Origin: JAFDVL01 sp964631865
Lineage (GTDB): Bacteria; Acidobacteriota; Blastocatellia; RBC074
DNA: 24,492 nt
Assembly: GCA_964631865.1 (NCBI GenBank)
Contig: CAZWAK010000113.1
Location: forward strand, 1-24,492
Direction of reading: 5' to 3'
Both the position numbers and the translations under genes were made by a program. A model generated the notes under the pieces. That model was not told the DNA's origin. It worked only from the letters and a program-made list of their open reading frames with translations, and ran no database searches. Shown here in pieces: positions 7,560 to 15,103 of the stretch; position 1 is the stretch's first letter, and each line of letters begins with the position of its first letter.

Positions 7560-8188
7560 AGCGTGACAATCGTCGTGCGCAAAGAATCGGCGAAGTAATC
7601 TACCAAATGTTGCGTGAGCATGCGAAAGCCGGATTCGAGCGCGGCGGCATAGCGCGGTTCGTTTGGATCAAACAGCAACGGCGGCAACCCGGCGCGTTCG
7701 AGATAAAAGCTGGCGGCGAGCGTTGCGGCGGGCAAATTCGCGGCGGCGAACGGGTGCAGGTCGAGCAAGCGCAAATGCACGAGCGTGGCTTGTTCGACGG
7801 GGTTCATTTCGGCAAAGCCTTCCGTCGCAAACCATCCCACGGCGTTGTCGAGCAGGCGCGGCACGATGCGTGCGAGCGGCGGATCGTGTGCGGCATTGAG
7901 CGGCGCAACTTCGTTTTGACGAAACAACTGCTCGCCATTCGTCAGCGCGCAATTGAGTTCGAGCAGGCGCGGCACATTCAAAATGGCTTCGACTTCCGTT
8001 GCCCAACCCGAAACGATTTGCGCGGCGGGCAAGCTCTCAGCGCCGAACAAATATGATTGTTGTTCGCGCACGCGAGCGATGGTTTCGGGCTGTGTTTGCG
8101 CCGTTGCCCAAGCTTCACGCGCTTGACTCAAACCTGCGAGCCAATTGCCCGACGAACGTAAATTTTCCTGATAAATTGGCAACTCCAT
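7538..8188 (-). CDS. Fic-domain-like protein with degenerate active-site motif
   Basis: From the ATG at 8188 the product is 216 residues. The layout is that of a Fic fold protein: helices in the first 120 residues, AEMNPVEQATLVHLRLLDLHPF, and a C-terminal YLERAGLPPLLF block. The active Fic motif is HPFxxGNGR; here it reads HPFAAANLP at 145-153. The histidine, proline, phenylalanine and Asn151 are kept, but the two glycines and the arginine that hold the nucleotide phosphates are replaced by Ala, Leu and Pro. AMP transfer is therefore doubtful; it may bind a partner or a different phosphate donor. A GTG start at 8311 would add 41 residues that overlap the CTTCGTG repeat and show no domain, so I rejected it. 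The last residues are encoded by the GATTTTG repeat. It opens the minus-strand operon. Confidence 0.6.
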   Translation of the reverse strand: MELPIYQENLRSSGNWLAGLSQAREAWATAQTQPETIARVREQQSYLFGAESLPAAQIVSGWATEVEAILNVPRLLELNCALTNGEQLFRQNEVAPLNAAHDPPLARIVPRLLDNAVGWFATEGFAEMNPVEQATLVHLRLLDLHPFAAANLPAATLAASFYLERAGLPPLLFDPNEPRYAAALESGFRMLTQHLVDYFADSLRTTIVTLNPKSKI

Positions 8189-8249
8189 AGATGGTTCTCT
8201 TCTCCACGAAATAGCACCCAGATGACAAAATACAGAAGAATGAATCTTC

Positions 8250-8277
8250 CTTCGTGTCTCTTCGTGTGGCTTCGTGG
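8250..8277. repeat. CTTCGTG tandem repeat
   Basis: There are three copies of CTTCGTGT/CTTCGTGG with a period of 10 nt. Read on the minus strand this is CACGAAG, which belongs with the CACGAAT elements around 9323-9450 and the CACGAAG copies near 11109-11130. It lies in the gap between two divergent genes, upstream of the promoter at 8298. Confidence 0.6.
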
Positions 8278-8297
8278 AAGGAAAGGATAGCGCGTAT

Positions 8298-8327
8298 TTG
8301 CTACTTTTCACATCGCCCCGCTATAAT
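8298..8327 (+). promoter_or_regulatory. Sigma-70-type promoter for the DHDPS-family gene
   Basis: TTGCTA (8298-8303) is followed by an 18-nt spacer and a perfect TATAAT (8322-8327). The expected start of transcription is near 8334, leaving a 5' leader of roughly 33 nt before the ATG at 8367. Confidence 0.65.
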
Positions 8328-8366
8328 GCCGAGTCGGTTGCTACAACTCAAATCAAGAAAGCTGTT

Positions 8367-9317
8367 ATGTCATTAAATCTCAGTGGAATTGTCACCGCCG
8401 TTCCTACCCCCTTTGACCAAACCGGCGAAATCGCGCACGAACAATTGGTCAGTAATTTACAAATTTGGAATCAAACCGACCTCATCGGCTATTTAATCTT
8501 AGGATCAACCGGCGAGTTTCCGCATCTCGACAAAGACGAAAAGCTCGCGTTGATTGATACTGTCAAAGCGAATTTGCCGTATGACAAATTGCTGCTCGTC
8601 GGCACGAGCGAGCTTTCGACGCGGCACACGATTGAGATGACGAAGATGGCGGCGGATCGCGGCGCGGATGGCGCGGTGGTGGTGACGCCGTTTTATTACA
8701 AAAAGATTTTGCACGACGAAGAACTCGCGGCGCATTACCGGCGCATCGCGGACAATTCGCCGATTCCGGTGCTGATTTATTTGATCCCGCAATTTTCGGG
8801 CGTCTACCTGATGCCGGAAACGATCTCGGAACTCGCCGATCATCCGAACATCATCGGCTTGAAAGAAAGCTCCGGCGATGTGGAATCGTTGCGATTGTTG
8901 TTTAGGGAATTGGGCGAGAAGGAATTCAGCGTGATGTTGGGTGCGCCGCCGCTGCTGACCGAAGGGCTTTCGCTGGGCGCGACGGGCGGCATCTTTGCGG
9001 TCGCGGCGTTGGCTCCGCGCGCGTGTTGCGAAGCGGTGCGGTCGTACAAATGGGGCGATCAGGAACGCGCCGAACGCCTCCAGCAACGCATTGCGGCGTT
9101 GGCGAAAGCGGTCGCTGCGCCCGGTGTAGGATGGTTGAAAGCCGCGATGGATATGTGCGGTATGTACGGCTTTTTGCCGCGCTCCCCGTTGCCGCCGCCC
9201 GATGAAGCGGCCCGGACGGCGATTGAGCAGGCGATTGAAGAAAGCGGCTTCTTCACGCGCGTGCTGGATCATCTTCCGTTCCAGGAACGCGAAGATTTGC
9301 GTGAAGTTGAATTTTAA
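8367..9317 (+). CDS. Dihydrodipicolinate synthase / N-acetylneuraminate lyase family aldolase
   Basis: The 316-residue protein is a class I pyruvate-dependent aldolase of the DHDPS/NAL family. Visible sites are the GSTGE loop (46-50) that binds the keto acid, Tyr138 in IYLIPQ, and the Schiff-base lysine Lys166 in IGLKESSGD. Canonical DHDPS has YNVP and GTTGE; the GSTGEFPHL form here resembles 4-hydroxy-2-oxoglutarate aldolase-like members, so the lysine pathway is not assured. I chose the ATG at 8367, just before the conserved LSGIVTAVPTPF, because a GTG at 8274 lies upstream of the promoter. No neighbouring gene points to a pathway; an inverted repeat and bshC follow. The reaction is probably reversible aldol cleavage of a 2-keto acid in the cytoplasm. 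Confidence 0.85.
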   Translation: MSLNLSGIVTAVPTPFDQTGEIAHEQLVSNLQIWNQTDLIGYLILGSTGEFPHLDKDEKLALIDTVKANLPYDKLLLVGTSELSTRHTIEMTKMAADRGADGAVVVTPFYYKKILHDEELAAHYRRIADNSPIPVLIYLIPQFSGVYLMPETISELADHPNIIGLKESSGDVESLRLLFRELGEKEFSVMLGAPPLLTEGLSLGATGGIFAVAALAPRACCEAVRSYKWGDQERAERLQQRIAALAKAVAAPGVGWLKAAMDMCGMYGFLPRSPLPPPDEAARTAIEQAIEESGFFTRVLDHLPFQEREDLREVEF

Positions 9318-9322
9318 TGTAA

Positions 9323-9450
9323 GCCACGAATTACACGAATTGGCACGAATTATTTGGAATTATTGTTTGCGGCAGATCGTAGCCATATCAACCTTTTGCC
9401 TTGCCAACCAGTAAATTCAGGAATTCGTGAACATTCGTGTAATTCGTGGC
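9323..9450. repeat. CACGAATT inverted repeat (29-nt arms)
   Basis: The left arm, 9323-9351, pairs with the right arm, 9422-9450. The first 18 bases (GCCACGAATTACACGAAT) are perfect, three bases mismatch, then CACGAATT matches, giving 26 of 29. The loop is 70 nt. The right arm ends 16 bp before the bshC start codon, so the hairpin lies in its probable leader. Both arms are made of CACGAAT units. Confidence 0.85.
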
Positions 9451-9466
9451 GAACCCGGAGAAGTGA

Positions 9467-11095
9467 ATGACCACTGAAACAATCCGCTTTCATGACATCC
9501 CGAAAACCTCGCCGCTGTTCCGTGATTTTCTGTACGATTTCCCGCGTGTCGAAAACTTTTACGAAGCGGGCGCGCGCGATTGGGACGCGCTCGTCGCACG
9601 CGCGCAACGTGTCGCTGCGCAGAGCTTTGATCGAGACGCGGTTGCTGATGTCTTGCGCGAACAAAACACGCGCGCAGGCGCGGGCGCAGCGACGCTGGCG
9701 AACATCGAACGGCTGCGACAAAACGATTCGGTCGTCATCATCACCGGGCAGCAAGCGGGTTTGTTCACGGGGCCGCTCTACACGGTTTTCAAGGCGCTCA
9801 CGGCCATCAAACTCGCCAATCAATTGCGCGACAAAGGCGTCAACGCGATTCCGGTGTTTTGGATTGCGGCGGAAGATCACGACTTTGCCGAAGTCAATCA
9901 CGTGCGGCTTGTAGACCGCGAAGGCCATCTCAAAACGATCACGTACACCGCTTGCTCGCCTGCCGAAGGCAAGCCCGTCGGCGCAGTGATGCTGAAAGAC
10001 GGCATCAACGAAAATTTGGACGAGTTCATCGCCGCGCTGCCCGAATCCGAATTCACGCCGCGCCTCGCCGCCGACTTGCGCGAAGCCTACAGTGCGGGCA
10101 CGAGCTTTGCCGAAGCGTTTGGCAAGATGATGCTCAAGCTGTTCGGCAAGTTCGGCGTCGTGCTCATCAACCCGCTCGATGATCGCTTGAAGCAAATCGC
10201 AGGCACGATTTATTCGCAAGCGATGCAGCGCGCGCCTGAATTCGCGGCGGCGCTGGTGAAGCAGAGTTCGGCGTTAGAAGCCGCTGGCTATCACGCACAG
10301 GTTTACACGAGTAACGAATCCGTCCCGCTGTTTATGATGGACGAAGGCCGCCGCACCGCGATGGTGCAACGCGATGGCTCGTTTTATCTGAAGGGAACCG
10401 AAAAGAAATTTCCGCGCGAAGAAGTGCTCGACACCGTCCATCGTTGTCCCGCGTGCTTCAGCCCGAATGTCACGCTGCGCCCGATTGTGCAGGACTTCTT
10501 GCTGCCGACAGCCGTGTACATCGGTGGCCCGGCGGAGATCGCGTACTTCGCCCAATTGCGCGCGGGCTATCAATTGCTTGGTCGCATCGAACCGCTCGTG
10601 TTGTCGCGTGCGAGCTTCACGCTGCTCGAAAAACGGCACGCGAAAACGCTCAGCAAAAACGGGCTGCAATTTAGTGATTTGTTCGCGGGCTTGCCGGAAG
10701 TGATGACGAAAGTCGCCGAACAGAGTTTGGACAAAGAAACGGCGGCGACGTTTGACGAGACCGAGCAGATGTTCGAGGCGCAATTGAACAAGCTGCAAGC
10801 GTCTTTGCAAAAAGTTGATCCGCCGTTGGCAGCGGCGCTCAAAGGCGGCAAAGCGAACATCCTCTCGAACATTCATCGCCTGCGCGCAACCTACGTCAAA
10901 AACGTCAGCCAGCGCGACGAAGCCACGCGCCATCAGATCGAACGCGCGTTTGCGGTGCTCTATCCGAACAAAGGCTTGCAGGAACGCGAAATCAACGTCG
11001 CGTATTTTCTGGCGCGCTACGGCTACGAATTGCTGGATCGCATTTATGACGAAGTGAAGCTCGAAGAAACCGGGCATCAAATCCTGCCCTGCTGA
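9467..11095 (+). CDS. bshC: Bacillithiol biosynthesis cysteine-adding enzyme BshC
   Basis: The product, 542 residues, matches BshC over its full length. This enzyme adds cysteine to glucosaminyl-malate in the last step of bacillithiol synthesis, giving the cell its low-molecular-weight thiol. Key segments are IITGQQAGLFTGPLYT near 91-106, the nucleotide-binding-fold core of the family, and FWIAAEDHDFAEVNH near 131-145. The C-terminal third has the long heptad helices expected for the BshC coiled coil and ends with YPNKGLQERE...YGYELLD. GGAG at 9457-9460 lies 6 nt before the ATG. bshA and bshB are not in the window, so the pathway is split. The gene follows an inverted repeat and is followed by a nested palindrome. 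Confidence 0.93.
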   Translation: MTTETIRFHDIPKTSPLFRDFLYDFPRVENFYEAGARDWDALVARAQRVAAQSFDRDAVADVLREQNTRAGAGAATLANIERLRQNDSVVIITGQQAGLFTGPLYTVFKALTAIKLANQLRDKGVNAIPVFWIAAEDHDFAEVNHVRLVDREGHLKTITYTACSPAEGKPVGAVMLKDGINENLDEFIAALPESEFTPRLAADLREAYSAGTSFAEAFGKMMLKLFGKFGVVLINPLDDRLKQIAGTIYSQAMQRAPEFAAALVKQSSALEAAGYHAQVYTSNESVPLFMMDEGRRTAMVQRDGSFYLKGTEKKFPREEVLDTVHRCPACFSPNVTLRPIVQDFLLPTAVYIGGPAEIAYFAQLRAGYQLLGRIEPLVLSRASFTLLEKRHAKTLSKNGLQFSDLFAGLPEVMTKVAEQSLDKETAATFDETEQMFEAQLNKLQASLQKVDPPLAAALKGGKANILSNIHRLRATYVKNVSQRDEATRHQIERAFAVLYPNKGLQEREINVAYFLARYGYELLDRIYDEVKLEETGHQILPC

Positions 11096-11126
11096 AATCA
11101 TAACCTCACCACGAAGCACAGCACGA

Positions 11127-11317
11127 AGAAAGAGCCGCAATTCTCAATTGGAAAAAATCCGGCCTCGCCGCGCGCCTGAACGGCCTGCATTCTTCATTCT
11201 TCCTTCTTCCTTTTTCATTGTTTGTCGAGGAAACCCTCTGGAAACAATGAAAAAGGAAGAAGGAAGAATGAAGAATGTCGCTGCCACAGCTCCAAATTGA
11301 GAATTGCGGCTCTTTCT
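11127..11317. repeat. Nested double perfect palindrome (23-bp outer, 36-bp inner arms)
   Basis: The inner arms, 11188-11223 and 11242-11277, are perfect reverse complements of 36 nt around an 18-nt loop that itself has a GAGG/CCTC mini-stem. They are built from CATTCTT/CCTTCTT heptads. The outer arms, 11127-11149 and 11295-11317, are perfect over 23 nt. Short unpaired spacers (38 and 17 nt) separate inner and outer arms. The element fills the gap after bshC. Confidence 0.92.
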
Positions 11318-11580
11318 CCCTGTTCTTCAGGGTTGCATAAATTCTAAAAAACTCCCGTCGCCAAGCAATCCGTTTTTTCTTTCCCCGTCGTACCTCAGTT
11401 GTCACGCCGATGATCAAAAGCATTGTGGAGCGCGTGGACTGTGCCCGGCAAGCATTGGGCACGCGCTTCGTCGGCTGGCGCATGAACATTAGCTGCTCGT
11501 TCTAACACTCGAATCCATAATCGTTAGCTTGAATGTCTGCATCGTCGCCTCGATTGGCGGCACAGGGGAGGTTTGTCGCA
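11318..11580 (+). other. Leader region before the DUF4394 gene
   Basis: No gene is seen here. A small hairpin CCCTG-ttctt-CAGGG lies at 11318-11332, right against the nested palindrome. Around 11430-11475 GTGCCC pairs with GGGCAC and is flanked by GCGC on both sides, so a structured leader is possible. AGGGGAGG at 11564-11571 is the ribosome binding site for the gene that starts at 11581. I could not assign a clear promoter or a known riboswitch. Confidence 0.5.
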
Positions 11581-14049
11581 ATGAAAATATCAAAGGGTTT
11601 TCTTCACCAATTTGTTTTGTGCTGTGCGGTCTTGCTCTGCCTCGTTCCGCACGCCCTCGCACAAGCGCCGCAACTGGAAGCCAGCGTGTGGGGCTTGACC
11701 GCGAGTCAGAAGCTCATCAACTTCAGCAATTTGTCGCCCGGCACGGTTGCACGCACGGTCACAATTACAGGACTGGCGGCGGGCGAAACGCTGGTCGGCA
11801 TTGATTTTCGTCCGCGCACCGGCCAGCTTTATGCGGTGAGTTCGGCGAGCCGCATTTACACGCTCAACACAACGACGGGCGCGGCGACGGCGGTCGGAAC
11901 CGCAGCCTTCACGCCTGCCGTGAATGGCGCAGCGTTCGGCCTGGACTTCAACCCCGTGCCGGATCGCATTCGTTTCGTGAGCGATGCTGACCAGAACTTG
12001 CGGCTCCATCCCGACACGGGCGCTGTCGCCGGCACGGACACGACCATCGCGTTTGCGGCGGGTGACGCGAATCAAGCCGCGAACCCGAACCTGGTCGGCG
12101 CGGCCTATTCCAGCAACGTCGCGGGCACGACGACGACGACGATGTATGCGATTGATTCCAACCTTGATGTGTTGGTGCGACAAGGCTCCGTCGGAGGTGC
12201 GCCGGTTTCGCCCAACGCCGGACAGTTGTTCACGATTGGTGCGCTCGGCGTGAACACGACAGAGCAAGTCGGCTTCGATATTGCAGACTTCAACGATTAC
12301 GCGCTGGCTTCGCTGACGACTGCTGGAGCCACGCAATCCGCGTTGTATTCGATCAATCTCACGACCGGCGCGGCTACGATGATCGGCACGATTGGCGGCG
12401 GCGAAGTCGTGCGCGGTTTGGCGATTGCGCCGACGTTTGCGCCCACCACGCAAACCTCGCCGATCACCGTGACGAACGCCGCGAGTTATGAAGCAGGCGT
12501 CGTGGGATTCGATTCGATTGCTTCCATTTTCGGCAGCTTCCAAACTTCGGACGGTCAGCCCGGAGCCGCTACGCCCGGCGCGGCGTTGCCGACCACGTTG
12601 AAAGGCGTGAGCGTGACGGTGAACAACATCGCCGTCTCGCTTTTTTACGTGAGCAATACGCAAATCAATTTTCTCGTACCGCCCGGCGACGGCAGCGGTC
12701 AGGCGAACATCGTCGTGACCAGCGTGAACGGCACGCGCGCGGGAACGGTCAACATTGTTGCGGCTGCGCCCGGCGTGTTTACGCTGAATTCCAGCGGGCG
12801 CGGCACGGCGGCGGCACAATCCACGACCGATGGCATCGCGTACCAATCCATTGCCAATGCTGATGGCAGCGAACGTGCGCTCGATCCCGGCACGCTTGCG
12901 CGTCCGAATTACTTGATTATGTACGGCACGGGATTGCGCCGCGCAGTGGCCACGAACCCGAACGATGCGAACGGCGTGGCCGAAGCCGTGACTGCGCTGA
13001 TTCAAGGCGTTCCGGCGACGGTCGCGTATGCCGGGCAAGCGCCGCCGTATGCGGGATTGGATCAACTCAACATCGTGATTCCGCCCGAACTCGCGGGGCT
13101 GGGACAATTGCAAGTGCGGTTGATTGTGAACGGGCGCAGCTCGAACACGACGACATTCACGATTGGCGGTACTGCGCCGCAAGTGCGCACGCAAACGCTG
13201 ACGCCGGGCATCCTCGTCGCCGGGCAATTGACGCCGGACGATCAAGTCCAACGCATCGGCGACGGCAGCGGCAGAACCTATTTCTTCGACGCCTATCAAT
13301 TCACGGCGAACGCGACAACGGGCTTGGCAATTGATTTGCGCTCGCAGTTGTTCGATGCCTCGCTGCTGCTCTATCAACGCCAAAGCAACGGCAGCTTGCG
13401 GTTGATTGCGGCAGACGATGACACGGGCGGCTTGGGCGAAGGCACGGTGGCGAACAGCGATGCGTTGTTGCTGACCGTGTTGCCGGGCAGCGGCGAATTC
13501 GTGATCTTCGTAACCAGTTCGGACGACGAGCCGAACGCAATGGGCGCGTACACGTTGCGCTTGCTGGGCAATGCGATTCAGCCCCTCGGCATTGGCTCCA
13601 CCGTGAACGCGAGCATCGCCACGACCGACCTCAAAACGTCGGGCGGCGATTATCTGGATGCCTATTGGTTCGCGGGCACGCAAGACGAGAGCATCGAGAT
13701 TCGCATGAATTCCACCGCCTTCGATTCGTACGTGAGCCTGAGCAGCAATAGCGGCGAGTTTTTGAAAGACGATGACAACAGCGGCGGCGATGGCGATTCG
13801 TTGTTGCGCGCGACGTTGCCCGAAACCGGGTTGTACGTCATCCTCGCTACGCCGTACGCCGTAGACGTGACGGGCGCGTATTCGTTGGGTCTGGAGCGGG
13901 TGAGCAGCTTGAGCGTAACGACAGCGGCAGAAGCGGCGACGATTGCGCCGCGCCGCTTGTCCCTCGGCAGAATCGCCCCCGCACGCGGAACGATTACGTC
14001 GTCGCAATTCGAGCGGTTCGCGTCCCGGCGCGTGCTGCCGCAGCCATAG
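11581..14049 (+). CDS. Secreted DUF4394 / TIGR03437 / double PPC-domain protein
   Basis: The product is 822 residues. A signal peptide (hydrophobic core, cleavage near ALAQAP at about 27) points to export. Residues 28-285 form a DUF4394 module (VGIDFRPRTGQLYAV, GLDFNPVPDRIRFVSDADQN). Residues about 295-529 match TIGR03437, the domain first noted in Solibacter (VTNAASYEAG, VSNTQINFLVPPG, YGTGLRR, YAGLDQLNIVIPPEL). Two PPC-type beta-sandwich domains follow, about 538-660 and 667-773, each with an FDAYQF- or LDAYWF-like core and a YTLRL- or YSLGL-like end. The final 50 residues are low in complexity. I chose the ATG at 11581 because AGGGGAGG lies 9 nt upstream and it begins a signal peptide. No catalytic domain is seen; a cell-surface or matrix role is only inferred. 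The combination is typical of Acidobacteriota. Confidence 0.85.
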   Translation: MKISKGFLHQFVLCCAVLLCLVPHALAQAPQLEASVWGLTASQKLINFSNLSPGTVARTVTITGLAAGETLVGIDFRPRTGQLYAVSSASRIYTLNTTTGAATAVGTAAFTPAVNGAAFGLDFNPVPDRIRFVSDADQNLRLHPDTGAVAGTDTTIAFAAGDANQAANPNLVGAAYSSNVAGTTTTTMYAIDSNLDVLVRQGSVGGAPVSPNAGQLFTIGALGVNTTEQVGFDIADFNDYALASLTTAGATQSALYSINLTTGAATMIGTIGGGEVVRGLAIAPTFAPTTQTSPITVTNAASYEAGVVGFDSIASIFGSFQTSDGQPGAATPGAALPTTLKGVSVTVNNIAVSLFYVSNTQINFLVPPGDGSGQANIVVTSVNGTRAGTVNIVAAAPGVFTLNSSGRGTAAAQSTTDGIAYQSIANADGSERALDPGTLARPNYLIMYGTGLRRAVATNPNDANGVAEAVTALIQGVPATVAYAGQAPPYAGLDQLNIVIPPELAGLGQLQVRLIVNGRSSNTTTFTIGGTAPQVRTQTLTPGILVAGQLTPDDQVQRIGDGSGRTYFFDAYQFTANATTGLAIDLRSQLFDASLLLYQRQSNGSLRLIAADDDTGGLGEGTVANSDALLLTVLPGSGEFVIFVTSSDDEPNAMGAYTLRLLGNAIQPLGIGSTVNASIATTDLKTSGGDYLDAYWFAGTQDESIEIRMNSTAFDSYVSLSSNSGEFLKDDDNSGGDGDSLLRATLPETGLYVILATPYAVDVTGAYSLGLERVSSLSVTTAAEAATIAPRRLSLGRIAPARGTITSSQFERFASRRVLPQP

Positions 14050-14090
14050 GATGATCTCAAATTTGAACTTTCAGATTTGAAATCCTTCGG

Positions 14091-14194
14091 ACGAGGCCGA
14101 CAGGAAGACACGGGCAGTTTGGCCAGGGGAGGTCACAGCAGGAAACGTTGCGACGATTTCTGTAGCACTTCCCGTGTCTTCCTGTCGGCCTCGT
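14091..14194. repeat. Long inverted repeat, 24-bp perfect arms
   Basis: Arms 14091-14114 and 14171-14194 are perfect reverse complements over 24 bp, extending to 27 of 28 with one mismatch. The 56-nt loop shows no gene. It lies between converging genes, after the DUF4394 protein and before the lipoprotein. Unlike the other repeats it has no evident 7-nt unit. Confidence 0.9.
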
Positions 14195-14244
14195 TGTGTT
14201 TGATTGGAAGCTGAGAATAGAGAGGTCAGTTGTCAACTTCATGT

Positions 14245-14301
14245 ACGCAAGCCGTGAAAACAGGGCGCGGTAGCTATTAGCCCCATTTCCACGGTTTGCG
14301 T
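14245..14301 (+). terminator. Probable terminator hairpin for the DUF4394 gene
   Basis: ACGCAAGCCGTG (14245-14256) pairs with CACGGTTTGCGT (14290-14301) with one G-U pair, and an inner GGGC/GCCC stem closes the loop. It is followed by TTTCTTTACTTC, a pyrimidine tract, as expected of an intrinsic terminator on the plus strand. Confidence 0.5.
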
Positions 14302-14305
14302 TTCT

Positions 14306-14956
14306 TTACTTCACATTCGCAGCTACGGGGCTTGGCTGCTTTTTTTCCGTCACCGCCGCCGAGCGCAATGTCGGACGGCCTTTGCCGATTTCCATATCCA
14401 CCATCCGCACGACTTGCCGAATCGCTTGCAAATGCTCGGCGGGCAGCGGCAAGCCTTCTTTGACGGCTTTGTCGGCGACGACCATCGCTTCGGCGTACGA
14501 GTCCCGCAGCTTGAGCGACTTCATCGTCAACGCCGCGACGGATTCGCGGAAATCCTGGAGCGCGTCCAACTCGCGTTCGCGCAGCGTCAGCACGTCCTGC
14601 GGGTTTTCAGCGGTCAGCAAATTCAGCGACGATTTGCGCCATTGTTCGAGCAGTTTTTTCGAGCGGTCAATGCCGTCAATCAAATCCGCTTCGGTCAGCA
14701 CAATCACGCTGTCAATCGCCTGCAACGAAGCCCAGCGCGCCTCGCTCAAGCGCCCGTCTTTTTTCAGTTGCCCGAAACTTTCGTAGAGGCGATTCCAACT
14801 GTTGTACGCCATTTCGTTGACGTTCATTGCCACACGCAATTTCTGCTCGGCGTCGTTGTAATCCATTTTTTTGTTGGCTTGTTGCCGTTGTTGCGGACAG
14901 GCCAGCAACAGCAAAGTAAAGCTGAGGAACGCGAGAGTTGTAAATATTCGTTTCAT
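14306..14956 (-). CDS. Putative lipoprotein, helical, unknown function
   Basis: The product is about 216 residues and starts with a lipoprotein signal: a positively charged KR, a hydrophobic stretch, and the lipobox LLAC, so the mature protein would be anchored by a lipidated cysteine. The remainder is charged and largely helical (LREREALDAL-type segments, many Glu and Lys), with no domain that I recognise. Two ATGs lie in tandem; AGGTGG sits one base before the first and four before the second, so I use the second (14956). The frame ends next to the terminator-like hairpin at 14245-14301. Gene neighbours give no functional hint. Its role could be structural or regulatory in the periplasm or at a membrane. 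Confidence 0.7.
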   Translation of the reverse strand: MKRIFTTLAFLSFTLLLLACPQQRQQANKKMDYNDAEQKLRVAMNVNEMAYNSWNRLYESFGQLKKDGRLSEARWASLQAIDSVIVLTEADLIDGIDRSKKLLEQWRKSSLNLLTAENPQDVLTLRERELDALQDFRESVAALTMKSLKLRDSYAEAMVVADKAVKEGLPLPAEHLQAIRQVVRMVDMEIGKGRPTLRSAAVTEKKQPSPVAANVK

Positions 14957-15103
14957 CATACCACCTGTGAACTCTGTGGGGAGAAGAGCAAAACGCTTAG
15001 CCAGCTTGGACTAAGACCAAAGATGAGGAGCGGTTGGGTTACTGTTGTCGAGAAATGCGGTGGGGTCTGGGCTGATGTACACCGCTGTCGGAACCGGGAC
15101 GGA

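Noticed and set aside
8189..8311. An N-terminal extension of the Fic-like protein from a GTG at 8311
   Set aside because: It overlaps the CTTCGTG repeat and the promoter of the divergent gene, and adds no domain.
11590..14007. An 805-codon open frame on the minus strand, antisense to the DUF4394 gene
   Set aside because: It is Arg- and His-rich, has no domain, and reflects low stop density opposite a G+C-rich coding frame; the plus-strand gene has a signal peptide, known domains and a good ribosome binding site.
14996..15015. CTTAG-N10-CTAAG dyad upstream of the lipoprotein gene
   Set aside because: It could be an operator, but the arms are only 5 nt and there is no supporting promoter, so it was not listed.
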